A DNA stretch of 64,000 nucleotides from Blastomussa wellsi (GCA_947652115.1 OX393568.1:10042270-10106269), one strand, 5' to 3'; positions 43,215 through 53,402 are shown, counted from the first letter of the stretch. The notes: a model not told the origin generated them from the sequence alone. Program-made: numbers and translations.

Positions 43215-43890
43215 TGGTCTTGGTATGGTGGTGGTGGTGATGAATTCCTGAAGGGTGGTGAGATGGGGTTACCAGAAGGGGAATCTCTTTACCTTTTAGT
43301 AATACCATCTAAGAATTCATCAACATTAAAGTCTTCGCTACTCATCGCCACATCAATATGTTCAGACACTATTGAAAAACAAAACAAAAATATTTATTCA
43401 AACATTGACTTTTTTGAAAGTTTCTAAAATATGTATTATTAATCTAACACGCCCTTGGTGTAACTTCTTGTCTTCTAAGTAAATGTCTTTGCTTTATGTT
43501 TTCTTTTTTTGGCTTTCTCTTTGTCTTGAAAAAACTGTCTCTCTATTTCACGTCTTCTTCCTCCACTAAACAACGAATCTTTTGCTGCGTGCTTAGTCTG
43601 TCATTTAGTCTGTCAGGTTCTACTTTCGTTCGAGTAACGTTTCTGTACCTTCCTCAGGTTCCTTTTTGATCTTCTTTACCTGCTTCTCCTCCTTATCTTT
43701 GTCCGCCATTTTTCGTTTTCTTTTTGATTTTGGCAAGGAGATACATCTCCACGTTGCAAAGAGGTAGATGATGTTTCTTTTACTTCTACTCCACCGGGAT
43801 CACTTTCAAGTTGTATCATTTCTGGTTCTCCTGTCATACTGTTTCTTCTTTCTTCTCCCTTTTTCTGGATGCCCTCAGACTAGACGATGT
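43215..43890. other. Mostly non-coding gap with a small Lys-rich minus-strand ORF
   Basis: A 30-codon minus-strand ORF at 43709-43620 (ADKDKEEKQVKKIKKEPEE) continues in broken frames toward 43490 with basic segments. It may be a remnant of a small basic protein gene of the element. Nothing else is recognised. Confidence 0.3.
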
Positions 43891-43903
43891 CTGCGAGTAA
43901 AGA

Positions 43904-44325
43904 GAATGAATAGGTCCACCAACCAAGCAACACATTTTGTGATCAAATATGGTCAAATATGGTCTGTCGTGTGCGACAGATCCCCTGAATTGTCTGAAGA
44001 TACCAACATGCTTGCAGCCACTGTAGGTCTGGCTTACCCGATGTGCGTTGCCCTTGTTTCTCTGTTAAGACCCATTACAACAATGCAGGAAATCACAGAG
44101 GACGTAGAACAAAAAGTGACAATTCCGTTTGAAATGGAGGTGAGAGCGACCCACCAAGGAGTTAGATCACAAGCTGTACAAACTACTTTGTAAGATGGCT
44201 AAAGAAGTCGACTTGTAGCAAGAAAGGTTTGACCTCTTGCTGGACACAAATTTGTGTGAAGAATGTATCATGGAGAAAGATAGGTTGTATCAGTCAGACG
44301 ATTACCAAGCAGCCAAAGACTAGAA
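43904..44325 (+). pseudogene. Unknown gene of the virus-like element, first part
   Basis: Plus-strand coding-like sequence. NQATHFVIKYGQIWSV near the start is followed by a hydrophobic stretch (MLAATVGLAYPMCVALVSLL). After a frameshift near 44130 come KLYKLLCKMAKEVDL and, past a TAG, QERFDLLLDTNLCEEC to 44319. The mobile element at 44326-44798 interrupts it, and coding-like sequence resumes behind (44799-44975). No family recognised. Confidence 0.4.
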
Positions 44326-44798
44326 TTAGGCCTTTCCCGATTGCGCTGGTACAATCCTACAAAAAGGGCTGGCCAGAATGGCTAAAAAGTGCTCAAAATC
44401 TCAAAATAGTGCTCAAAAAGTGCTAAAAGTTGTGAACAGTTACCTCTAAGCTTTTCGTAAATATGACAATTTTTAGTGGTGTAAAGCCTAGACATCAGAT
44501 GATTGAGAAATTTGAGATGACACACACACATGATACATCAGCCAATCGGAAACGTCTGTTCTCACGCAAGGATAATTCAACGTGCCCTTCCATGACAACG
44601 GTATTTTATTCTTGACAACATAATTAGCTATTCAAATTTATGACCTGGAACACGATTCTCGTTGCGAGCGACACACAGGTTTGGCTTTAAAATGTTTTAA
44701 AGTGCGAAAAAGTGCTTAAGGGTGCTCAAAATGCAAAATAGTGCTCCAAATTCAAAAAAGTGCTCAAAAGGTGCTCAGCGCAATCGGGAAAGGCCTAA
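44326..44798. mobile_element. 473-bp MITE with 23-bp terminal inverted repeats
   Basis: The left end TTAGGCCTTTCCCGATTGCG is matched by its exact complement at the right end (44776-44798). The interior has several GTGCTCAAAA-type short repeats and no ORF. Flanks CTAGAA (left) and CTGGAA (right) may be a 6-bp TSD with one mismatch. Superfamily not determined. Confidence 0.75.
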
Positions 44799-44976
44799 CT
44801 GGAATCCAGGGAAAGGATTGACACCCTGTTCGTCTTTGACGTTTTGTTTAATAATCCGAACAGAGGAAGTATCTCGGAGACAGATTTGGAAGAAAAAAAG
44901 ACCCGAGTGGAAAAATTGCATATTACCACGGATGAAAAGCAGTGGCTTGGTGTTTCTTTTTATTTCAGAGTGGTAG
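44799..44976 (+). pseudogene. Unknown gene of the virus-like element, second part
   Basis: Open frame following the MITE: RERIDTLFVFDVLFNNPNRG, SETDLEEKKTRVEKLHITTD and WLGVSFYFRVVGG. Its charged helical character matches the part left of the MITE, and the two are best read as one broken gene. Function unknown. Confidence 0.4.
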
Positions 44977-45286
44977 GAGGTCCTTTACGATAAACGTACG
45001 AAAGCCTTTCATTTTGTCGTGTGGGACACTTGTGATCTGTATAAGAAACAAGAAGGCCCATTGATACTGTAAAGTAAATTGTATAAGTTGTATAAAGGAT
45101 TGAAAGCGTATCAATAAAGTTCATTTTGCTGCAAATACAATTTCGGGTCACTTGTGTTGGTGTTGGTTGTGTCGCTTGTGTGACAGGGCGTATCTCAAAT
45201 ATGCACAAGTGGTAGTCATTCCTCCTGCATCCAGTGCGGACCCTCTCAAAGAATTCTAAGCCACGGACGTAAAGACGTTTTCTCAT
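44960..45286 (-). CDS. Hypothetical ORF
   Basis: 108 codons, with a Cys/Arg-rich N-terminus (RGLEFFERVRTGCRRNDY) and a hydrophobic patch near residues 65-85 (LYTTYTIYFTVSMGLLVSY). Its 3' end overlaps the preceding plus-strand remnant. Coding status is doubtful, and no family recognised. Confidence 0.25.
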   Translation of the reverse strand: MRKRLYVRGLEFFERVRTGCRRNDYHLCIFEIRPVTQATQPTPTQVTRNCICSKMNFIDTLSILYTTYTIYFTVSMGLLVSYTDHKCPTRQNERLSYVYRKGPPTTLK

Positions 45287-45604
45287 CTTTATTATGTGGC
45301 TGAAACATCGAAATCTTTGTTGAAAAAGTTTTGGATACTTTCGAGATCATAGTTGCCAGGGAGCAAAAGAGTTTCTTATTGTTTAGTATCCCCTTTCCAT
45401 TCATAAATCACTTTCCCCGTTTCTCATAAGTTGTTCCACGAGTTATAAAGCGAACAACTTAACAGCCGGATATAACTCGGTTTCAGAATTGGCTTGTCAA
45501 AGTAAACAGTGTGACCGTTTTCTGTTGTTACAATAGTAAGCACAACCATTTTATTTTTGTTGCATATAAATTTCTAATTAAAAAATGATGGGGAGTAATA
45601 AAAG

Positions 45605-46815
45605 ATGAACATCCTTAAAACCGCACGTACAGAATCAGATTCCGTTGCGTTTGGCTATCTCGAAAAAAGGGCGCAGTCTGCCAACCTCACTAAATGGAAT
45701 CAAAACCTCGAGGCGAACGCGAAGGCTGCACAAGACAAGGCGTGGGCAGCTATTTCTGCAAGGTTTCCGAGGGCCAACAAAAGCAAATTTGTAGCACAGA
45801 CAATTTTAGCGTTGGACCACACAGCAACAGCTGAAATATTTTCACAAAGAGGCAGTCTGCAAAGCGTCTTCGGTTCAGACCGCAAATATTGGAGTGCAGG
45901 CATGAAAAGCGCGCTGGGTTTGGATGCTGTTGGCGGCTTCCCTTACCAGTTATCGCCCAGCGCAGAAAAAAGTTCGCTGCTGGTTCCTGCAGTTGTATTT
46001 GAAGACGCTGCACCAAGTTTGAAGAAAATATTTAACAATTCAATAAATATTTATGTAACGCCTGACCAGTATTTTACAACAAAGTTCAGAGAGATATTTC
46101 GAAGTGAACAGAATAAAGTTCGAAACGTCACAGCCCGCAAAAAAATGGCTTGCGGGGCCTGATCTATCTTTCTGGGAACAGCAGCTGAACTTTGCAGTTT
46201 GGTGCGCGACGATAGGTTGCGGAATCTCACGTGTAGTATTTGACAAAGATCACACAACGCTGAATCTGCAGCCGCAGGTGCGGGCTTTTTACATCTTCCA
46301 CATGTACTTCACGGTTCGGCGCATCTTGTATCAGCTCGGAGGCATCCAAAGCTTGAGCGCATTGCCGGGTGACCCAACATTCAGTCAGATCAACAACCAT
46401 TGCGACGTAGCTTCTTACAAAAGATTGTGCGCAGAGTTCGGCGTTGACCCGTCAACTGATTTTCGCTTCACGTACGGTGCAAACCACGGGCTGGGGAGCG
46501 TTTATACTGGACGTGCCCTATCCATCGGCAAAAGCAAAATTCGACGACGAGGACCCAAAGGCGTCAGAAAAGGGAATTTCAGTATGCTTAATAAGAAACG
46601 ACGCCGCGGAAGAGCAATTCAATTGGTTCGCGCCCAAAACCTCGGCAGGTTTGACCCAGGCAGGGCTTTCACGTATCAATCAGTCAATTGAAGCCTTTGT
46701 GTATTGCATCTTGGGCGCACAAGTCAACGTGAGAAGCAGCATTCTTGGTGCTGGAGGCAGAGCAAAAGAAACCCAGAGCGAGTTCCTTGTCTTGGTGGAA
46801 GACGCGATAAGGTAA
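45605..46815 (+). pseudogene. Large unknown, possibly structural, protein gene of the virus-like element
   Basis: ATG 45605 opens 185 codons with an Ala/Lys-rich helical N-terminus (about residues 20-60) followed by mixed beta-type sequence. A frameshift near 46120 leads into the next frame (LAGPDLSFWEQQLNFAVWC, RAFYIFHMYFTVRRIL). A second, near 46500, leads into a frame with DAAEEQFNWFAPKTSAGL, SIEAFVYCILGAQVN and FLVLVEDAIR. These pieces line up end to end as one protein of at least 400 residues. I associate this protein with capsid-gene-bearing repeats of corals and anemones, but its role is not known to me; a virion or scaffold role is a guess. It lies between the exonuclease-like cluster and the capsid-like gene. 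Confidence 0.5.
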
Positions 46816-47224
46816 CGGATCTGGCCAAGTCAGTTCAAAGATACCAACTTGCCGTAAACGAGGCAAAGGTGAGGCTCAACCTTGCTGTGTGTCCGGGGGC
46901 CTGGCTGATGCCCGCGCGGATGGTAATTAACACAAGAGCACGGTTGGCTACAACAACCAGCTCAAACAAGCGACGCCAGGTATGAAGCTGGACGTCAACG
47001 ACGGGGTAAACAAAAGCACAGAAAAAGCAGGGCTTCGGCTAATGGATGGCGGGAAATCGACAATAAACCAGCCAAACAACCAACTCACAAAGCAGCAAAA
47101 AAAAGAGGCAGCGCCTGTGACGCAAACGGCTGGCTCCGGCAGTGTGTCACATGATGTGAACAAAATAGCTGTCATTGTTGGCGTGGTTGCAGTTGCGGGT
47201 TTGGCATTCATGTCATTTCGTTAA
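46816..47224 (+). pseudogene. C-terminal continuation with a single membrane segment
   Basis: Coding-like sequence continues past 46815 in another frame (SVQRYQLAVNEAKVRLNLAV) and then, from ATG 46982, runs 80 codons with a Gln/Lys-rich linker. It ends in a hydrophobic segment (IAVIVGVVAVAGLAFM) three residues from the C-terminus. It may be the end of the preceding gene rather than a separate one. The terminal hydrophobic anchor with a short basic end is clear. Confidence 0.45.
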
Positions 47225-48612
47225 CGCCGCTTCTTGATATAGGTCTCCATTAGGAAAGCCACCACAGCCAAAATAAGCAGCCCGGTGTGCTCAGCGAGAA
47301 AGCCGATGGCCTGACCAGCGGCTTTGAAAAAGAAACTCACAATCCAGCCAATGAGACCTGGCAGAGCAGTTGCAACCTTTGAGCCAATATCTTTCAGACC
47401 TTTTCCCAACGCTTTGCCGGTGGCCTTCAAAGAGTTGGTGATGGTGCCAATAACAGCACCAATCGTGACACCAGCAGCAAAAAAGATTGCTGTGACTGTC
47501 ACGCCATATTTGTTGAAGATCTCTTTGACCCTTTCACGAAGTGGAAGTGCTCTTTCTCTTTCCTCAACCTGCGTTTGCAACCGCGCGAGCTCCTCGGTTC
47601 TTTCCGCAACTCTTCCTTCCGCGGCTTCTTTGTCAGAGGGTGAGGCGTTCTCATCGTTGATGATTTTTTGATCTTCATTATTTTGTCGTTGAAGGTCGGT
47701 TTCGTGCTCTTTCATCTCATCCAACGTTCTTGTTTCGTTACGATTTTGTTGAAGAGTGTTTCTTTCTTTTTCTTTCTTATCAAGGTCTGCTCCTAGTTTA
47801 TCAACCTTTTCTTGTTCTTTTGTTTTATTTTTTGCTTCTTTTTCTAGAGCTGCCACCTCTTTTTTGCATTTTCAAAATCTTTTTTAAGATTTTTTATCAG
47901 TTGCTGCTGTCTCCGCAGTTCTGCCTCACTTTCAACATTCGAACCATGTTCATCTTGTAACCCATCAATCCTTGCTTGAGTTTGCTCAATTCTGTTTCTC
48001 AGATTTTGAGCCTCTTGTGTAGCTTTTTCCTATTCTGCAGCAATTTTTCAGCATCTCTTAATTGTTGTTCGGTCTCTCTCAATCTCTGACGTTGTTCTCT
48101 TATGCTCTCATTGTCTTGAGCGATAATTTCTTTAGCTTCTGGACCCAGAGAGTCTTTGAACGCATCTGTGAATTTTTTGAGAAAACCACTACGATCTTTT
48201 CTTAAACTTTCAGTCTCACCGCCTTTTGAACCAAATAATACAAATGTTGTTTCATTTCCACTTTTTTGCTGAAACCAATTGGGCCTAATTTTCTGAAGTC
48301 CACTTTTGGGAACCTCTTTTTGACTTCTTTTTGATTTTTTTCTATTTCAAGCATTGCTTGTTTGTCACCTGTATCCACAAAATCGCCCAACAAAGGAGCT
48401 TCAACGTAGGATGTGTCAGGCATCCCGTTCTGTTCGCGCTGCATTGTTTGAATTTCATAGTGTTCGCCACTATGGAAGGGTGTCGATGCAGAGCCAGGCT
48501 GAAATGGACGGGTAGTATTGGCCTCTTGTTCATCGTCATCGCCATCGTCATCGTGGTCAATAGCATGGTCAAGTTCGGGGTCGTCGTATCCAAAGTGTCC
48601 ACCTTCTGCCAT
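47221..48612 (-). pseudogene. Coiled-coil protein with C-terminal membrane segments
   Basis: Start ATG 48612 (MAEGGHFGYDDPELDHA), very acidic for the first 35 residues. After a frameshift near 48215 comes a long coiled coil (about 48160-47520; for example RQRLRETEQQLRDAEKLL) with further frame breaks near 48030 and 47870. The last 636 bp are open. The C-terminal part (about 110 residues) begins KYGVTVTAIFFAAGVTIGA and has Gly-rich hydrophobic segments (LPGLIGWIVSFFF; LLILAVVAFLM), ending in KKRR. Total about 460 codons. It is convergent with, and overlaps by 4 bp, the plus-strand membrane-anchored frame ending at 47224. Gly-rich amphipathic segments suggest a membrane-active or fusion/holin-like role, but that is inference. 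Confidence 0.55.
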
Positions 48613-48688
48613 TGTATATTAAACAAAAATATTTTTTTGTTCATATAGATGATGGCGGTGCAAGCACAACGAGAGAAAGCTCGGCGCG

Positions 48689-48757
48689 ATGAAAGCCGAG
48701 CGTACAGTAAAACGCATCACCTTTGATCGTAGCGACGCCAGCCCCAGCGAGACTCTG
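48689..48757 (+). pseudogene. N-terminus of the capsid-like gene (split by the 13.7-kb element)
   Basis: ATG 48689 opens a basic N-terminus (MKAERTVKRITFDRS) and then SPSETL, where the frame is cut by the palindromic element at 48758. The other half resumes at 62491. Divergent from the coiled-coil gene starting at 48612, with 76 bp between the two starts, presumably a shared promoter region. Confidence 0.6.
48753..48757. repeat. Probable TSD of the palindromic element, left
   Basis: CTCTG, against CCCTG at 62491-62495 (4 of 5 identical). Removal of the element and one copy restores a continuous capsid-like frame, which supports the placement. Confidence 0.6.
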
Positions 48758-48809
48758 AAACACATACAACGTGATGGTTCTGGCACAGCTTTTCATGGCG
48801 TTTCAAAAG

Positions 48810-49011
48810 CCTCAACACAAACAAAGATCGCTTGCACACTTTGCATGTGCTGAGGCTTTAAAAACGCCCTGCAAAACAGTGGCAAAACCCTCACGCTTAA
48901 TGTGTGTGTGCCTCAACACAAACGAAGCTCGCTTGCACACTTAGTATGTGCTGAGGCTTTTAAAACGCCCAGCATAACAGTGCCATAACCCTCACGCTTA
49001 ATGTGTGTGTG
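48810..49011. repeat. Two 101-bp terminal repeats, left arm
   Basis: Tandem units ending GTGTGTGTG at 48910 and 49011. Each contains CCTCAACAC...GTGCTGAGG, which can pair into a hairpin, and an inner GCACAC...TGTGC. The right arm has three units of the same length. Confidence 0.85.
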
Positions 49012-49187
49012 AAAGCAAATAATTATGTAAACACGAGTAAACAAAAGAGCGTGACACCCCAGTCAAGCGAGCGGTGTGCCACAAATAATATTCCCTGTTG
49101 AAGAAATGCATGCACTTGTTTATACACAATTGTGTGCCATAATTATATACCATTTGAAGAAATATCTACACAAGTATATACGTCAAC

Positions 49188-52176
49188 ATGGCTGTTCCCA
49201 ACGAATTTCTGGAAGAATTTCTGGAACAAGATCAACACCCAGAAATTAGGAGAGCGGATTTTTTTTTCTGCAACCAAATTTTCGGCAACTTTTTTCTTCC
49301 ACTTTTCCATTGCCACAAGCCAGACCACTTTTGCCTTGCAACAAACCACTTTGTTTGGCACACGAGCTGGTGCTTTGCCCGACAGCAGGGCCTCTCTGCA
49401 GGGCACAAAAAACAAACAACAAACAGGTTGTCAAAATCCTCCAATTGAACAAATGTGTGTCGGAAGTATACAAAAAAATGTCTTCGCAACTGTTCGAACA
49501 TTTTGGCAACGAAACATCCAACAATACGACTTTGTTTTTCTCGAGGCCCGCAGCGCTGGATGGAGAAGAAGCACTTGCCGAAGCTGTCGCGGCAGCAGGA
49601 AGCAGGAAGTTTGTGCCGAAATACAAGAGAAACGGGAAGAAAAAGCTGCAGAGGAAGCAGAAGCAGCAGGGGAGGCAGAGAAAACCAAACTTGCAGCAGC
49701 AGCGGCAAAGATTGCATTCCACCGTGGTGGCAATGGGGCAACAAAACAAACCTTCAATAGTATTGGCCTGCGGTGCGAGAAATCTGTTGCCTACCACCTG
49801 GTACTCGAAAATGCGTACGAAAGCAATCTTCTGTCCGACATCGCCAAGGTCGACTATCTTGCAGGGAACCAAGGTCGCACGAACCTTCGGCCATTGGCTG
49901 GTCTTCCGCTTTTCGTCGACGCCCTCTACGTGTTTGGCCCGCTTGCCAGAGAGCAATGCGTCTACAAGAGAGGAAAAATCTCCTACACCGAGGGCCCACA
50001 AGGCGCGGCAAAAACTGTCGTGGCAAACATCGCAATAGCTTAGTAAAATGTCGTAGGGAAACACTACACAACAAACATCGCCAACACAGTGGGGCAAGGG
50101 AAAGCGGAAAACAGCGCAATCCGCGCCACCATCGAGAGAATCGAGAAAAACACCTGGCGCAGGGCAAAAAGAAGCTGGTTTGGTCTACACCCCGGGGAAG
50201 AGATCGCCGGCTATTTCGTCGCGAAATGTGACGTTTCCGAAGTCCCAATGGAAGAGTTACACCAGGCGCTACCGGTTTTCACAAATCGTCTGGTCGGGGG
50301 CTTCGGCTACGATATCTACAGTATCGACTACACACAAGACTTTTCGGGCACTTTGGATCGCAAAGCTCTTGTGGCCAACCTTGGATTCGAAACGGCAGGG
50401 AGTTTTTCCGCCGCAATGGGAGAAAATAGCCCCCGGCTCCTGGACAACACCGGCAGCGTCGGGGAGCACTGCTGCACCTGGCTCGAGACCACACAACAAC
50501 ACACAACCCGAAACAAGATCTACAAAAAAGTCGTTTCAAATTTCGAGGCAGGAGAAATCCGCGAGCCTGTTGGCGGGCACCTGGCAGAATACGCCTACTG
50601 CCCCAACCAGCGACTCCGCCAAACATTCTTCCACCCAGACGTACAAGCCCGAGGTTGTACTCGAATCGAAACGACTTTGTACGGCCTCCCACTCGACGAA
50701 CTATCGAACGAGAAAGCTTCCACCTGCATCGAGAATGTCTTGGCGCGGGTTTCTGTCGACGGCGACGAAAAAGCCCTCTTTGTGGTCCAACCGCCCAGCA
50801 AGCAGTGGAAAAACCTCGCCGCCACCCTCGACAGGTGCCTTGTTCTCGCGGACAGACCACAAGGCCACATCTTCGTCGCGTGGGGCGGCTACACAACAAC
50901 AGGCCGGATCTTTGGACTCCACGTGCGCCCCACCCCAGCGAAAGTCGAGGACCCAACCAAGTGGGAAAAAGCAGTGCAGTGGGCGGCAGGGGACTTCGGC
51001 TTCCGGTCTTGCCCGATTTTCCGGGTTGACATTCTGGCCTCCGACGATGAAGGGGTGGAGCTCGGACCACTCCGCTGCTACCAGAACGACGCAAACGGCC
51101 GCACCATCCTCGCAGCGAGCAAAAACCCGACGCAGCTCCACCCAAACGGAGGCAACCTGCCAATACTTCTCCCCCCAACAGACAAGATCGAGTGGGAATG
51201 GCGGAGCAAAAAATGCCACGCCATCGGCAACGATTCTTCGAAATACGAAGTACAAGAAATGCCAGAAATCGCCCAACAGCGGAAAATATCTGCGCTTTCG
51301 ACAAGAAACCGAGAGAAAGTTCTAGAGGAGCTTCGATACGCCCGCACAGCCGAGGAGTGGAAACGAGCCCACTGGGAAAGAGAAGAAAATCGGCGCAAAA
51401 AAGAGGAAGAAAACACAAACATTCGCCAAGCGGAAATAGAGGCCCTTCGTTTGTACGCCGAGACAAAGAAAAAAAATAGAAACAAAAAGCCGGGAGTCCC
51501 GCGAAAAAATCTTCGGCGTTCTTGCGAAGGACACAAAAAAAGTCTCGGAGCTGGCCGCAAACAAGAAATGGAAAGTTCTTGGTGTTCGCGCGAAAGAAGA
51601 GCAATGCAGGAACCAAGTTCTTTGTGTGTTTCTGTTTGGGTGACAAAAGGTCTGCGAAAAATCCTCCACCAATGTGCGGCCTTCTTCCGCAAGGAGGAAG
51701 ACAATTTTGGTCGGAAACTTTTCTGGCTTGTGGCTTTCGACGGTGTCGACAAGCTTGGAGGGTTGGTGTTGCAAATCGAACCCCCGAAAACCTTCCAGTC
51801 CAACGAGGGCAAAAAAATCGTGTAGAGCCCAATACAAGTTGTAGAAGCCCCAGACTCTGGTCGACTCCCAATCTTGCGGGTTCTTGGGGCGAAATGCGAA
51901 GAATACGACGAACTTTGCGCAGATCTCGCCAAAACCAATTTTTCCGAAGTTCCTGCGCCAGCAAACAAAGACACGAAAAAAACAAAAGACCTGCTGGCAG
52001 GAGAGTACATAGCCAAACGTTTCGCAGCGACAACCTTCCGAAACTCTCCGCGGACCATTCTCTTCCTGCTCCCGCTTGGCGAGGACGGAGAACCGAAAAC
52101 AGGCGAAGAAACACCAACGCACGGATTCTTCCTGGAAAGAGAGATCGAGGCAATGGGAGGCCACTATGCGCTATAA
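49188..52176 (+). pseudogene. Large replication-initiator-like gene, left-arm copy (broken)
   Basis: ATG 49188 (MAVPNEFLEEFLEQDQ). Frameshifts near 49370 and 49610 and a TAG at 50041-50043 break the first third. From about 50044 the frame is open to 51825, except for a compensated frameshift around 51470-51600. A hydrophobic N-terminal part is followed by an Ala/Glu coiled coil, a KRGKISYTEGPQGAAKT region, then three motifs spaced like Rep_trans-type rolling-circle initiators: YDIYSIDYTQDFSG (50308-50349), TTRNKIYKKV (50503-50533) and TRIETTLYG (50656-50683). A Glu/Arg coiled coil follows. After a TAG at 51823-51825, also present in the other arm, the frame stays open and coding-like to 52176. 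Replication initiation is inferred from motif order only. Confidence 0.5.
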
Positions 52177-52268
52177 AAAAGAAAAACCCCATTGCATTGC
52201 CGGCTTGGGGAGGAGAAAACAACACCGAGCAAGAAAAAATGCCGCCGTGTTGCACTGGCGTAGACCGG

Positions 52269-52559
52269 TCAAATCGCAACAACCAATTCACCTTTGCTGC
52301 AGAAAACAAAACTCCCCCGGCAAGCAACAACAAAAAGCTCTCCCAGTCCCCAGTCCAACCATTTATCTGCAGTCTCTGCATCGATATGGCCGACAATGTT
52401 CGCCGGATTGTCTTCCATCGAGGTGCAGAACTTGCCAAGAGCTCTCCAATCCTTCCAGCAGACTTTGTCTTCTTGCTGCTCGTACTCTTTCTTTCGGGTA
52501 TGGAATTGGTGGAAAGGAAAATGCGGCACACAGCCAGGTGGTAGAACCACAAGATCCAT
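52269..52559 (-). CDS. Conserved 97-codon ORF, left-arm copy
   Basis: ATG 52559 to stop 52269, MDLVVLPPGCVPHFPFHQFH at the start and a Trp/Asp-rich middle (AETADKWLDWGLGEL), ending in a short hydrophobic stretch. The right-arm copy (58561-58851) has the same length, with several amino-acid differences and no frame break. It faces the initiator-like gene, 92 bp between the two ends. Function unknown. Confidence 0.55.
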   Translation of the reverse strand: MDLVVLPPGCVPHFPFHQFHTRKKEYEQQEDKVCWKDWRALGKFCTSMEDNPANIVGHIDAETADKWLDWGLGELFVVACRGSFVFCSKGELVVAI

Positions 52560-52606
52560 TGTTTTCTTTGTATATTGCATTGCATGTTTCCAATTGCGAC
52601 TACTTT

Positions 52607-53016
52607 CTAGTCCATTGGACGAATTTCCTTGTGCTGCTGTGGCGGGTTGGCCAAATGCTCCTTTTCGGGTGGCGTGGCGCTCTGCTGTTTCCACTCTTCG
52701 TATTTCGGTCGCAGTGTTGCATGCAGAAGAAGGAGGACAGAACCAATCCCACCAACAATCCCAACAACCTGCACAACACCCGCAACAGCAGACGTGGCAG
52801 CATTGGCGGCGCCTACTATTCTGTCTGTTTGCTCTCGAACAGCATTGCCGTTTTTTTCTATTCTCTCCAGGATTCCTTCGCTTTTTTCTTCCACTTTCTG
52901 CAAACCTTCCCCGATCTCCTCCACATCTTCGAAGTGGCTTTCTTGGGTCTCCAACAACAAATCCATATTTTTTTGCAGGTCCTGCACGGCGGCCAGGATC
53001 TGTGGCAGAAGAACAT
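52607..53016 (-). pseudogene. Coiled-coil/membrane protein gene, left-arm copy lacking its front half
   Basis: The frame is open from the arm boundary. The first ATG (52987) gives MQDLQKNMDLLLETQESHFE, then a coiled coil, a hydrophobic Gly/Val/Ala segment (GVVQVVGIVGGIGSVLLLLH) and a Lys/Pro-rich tail. The helix-turn-helix half present in the right-arm version is missing because the palindrome junction falls inside the gene. Confidence 0.6.
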
Positions 53017-53402
53017 GGATTGGCTATTCCTTCCAATTTCTCAACAATTCTCAGCAATTTCTCAACAATTTCTCAACAATTCTCAACAGGGAATAGCCAA
53101 CAATGCGCAGATACACCAGGGATCCAGAGACACCAATTTGAAAGCGGTGCCCAAACACAAAACTGCAAAAAATATCTGCAACGTCGCAAGCTAAAGAACT
53201 ATCCCCCGAAGAAATTCGAGAAATTGTCGCTGCAAGAGGCAAACAAACAGCCAGGGAGATACAAAAGAAATTCGGTATTGGCACAACAAGGCTCTACAGA
53301 ATATGGAGAGAAGCAGGCGTTGTCGACAGGAAAACCATCAAACCAACCGAAACAGCGGCTGCAAGGCCTGCAAAGTCTGCAGAAACCGCGTCTGCAAGGG
53401 CT
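53017..53402. other. Spacer of the palindrome, left part, with a hairpin
   Basis: Unique sequence between the arms. TTGGCTATTCC (53020-53030) and GGAATAGCCAA (53090-53100) are perfect complements and enclose about 59 bp of TTCTCAACAAT-type repeats. Downstream begins the helix-turn-helix coding region. Confidence 0.75.

Larger units (their letters stand above)
48758..53016 (+). repeat. Left arm of the palindromic element
   Basis: 4259 bp. It contains two 101-bp repeats (48810-49011), the initiator-like gene on the plus strand, and on the minus strand the 97-codon ORF and a front-truncated coiled-coil/membrane gene. It matches the complement of 58104-62490. Homology stops at 53016, where this arm has GGATTGG and the other continues CCTGCC. 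Confidence 0.85.

Noticed and set aside
45605..46160. This frame as the major capsid protein
   Set aside because: The better capsid candidate is the gene at 48689/62491. I found no capsid signature here, so it is left as unknown.
48810..49011. CRISPR-like array from evenly spaced repeats
   Set aside because: Units are contiguous 101-bp tandem copies without variable spacers, in a eukaryotic setting.
49246..50097. Long minus-strand frame in the left arm, with counterparts in the right arm (for example 50279-52585 minus, 59574-60611 plus)
   Set aside because: They are antisense to the large gene, lack consistent conservation between arms, and have the Arg/Cys/Leu/Phe-rich composition of shadow frames.
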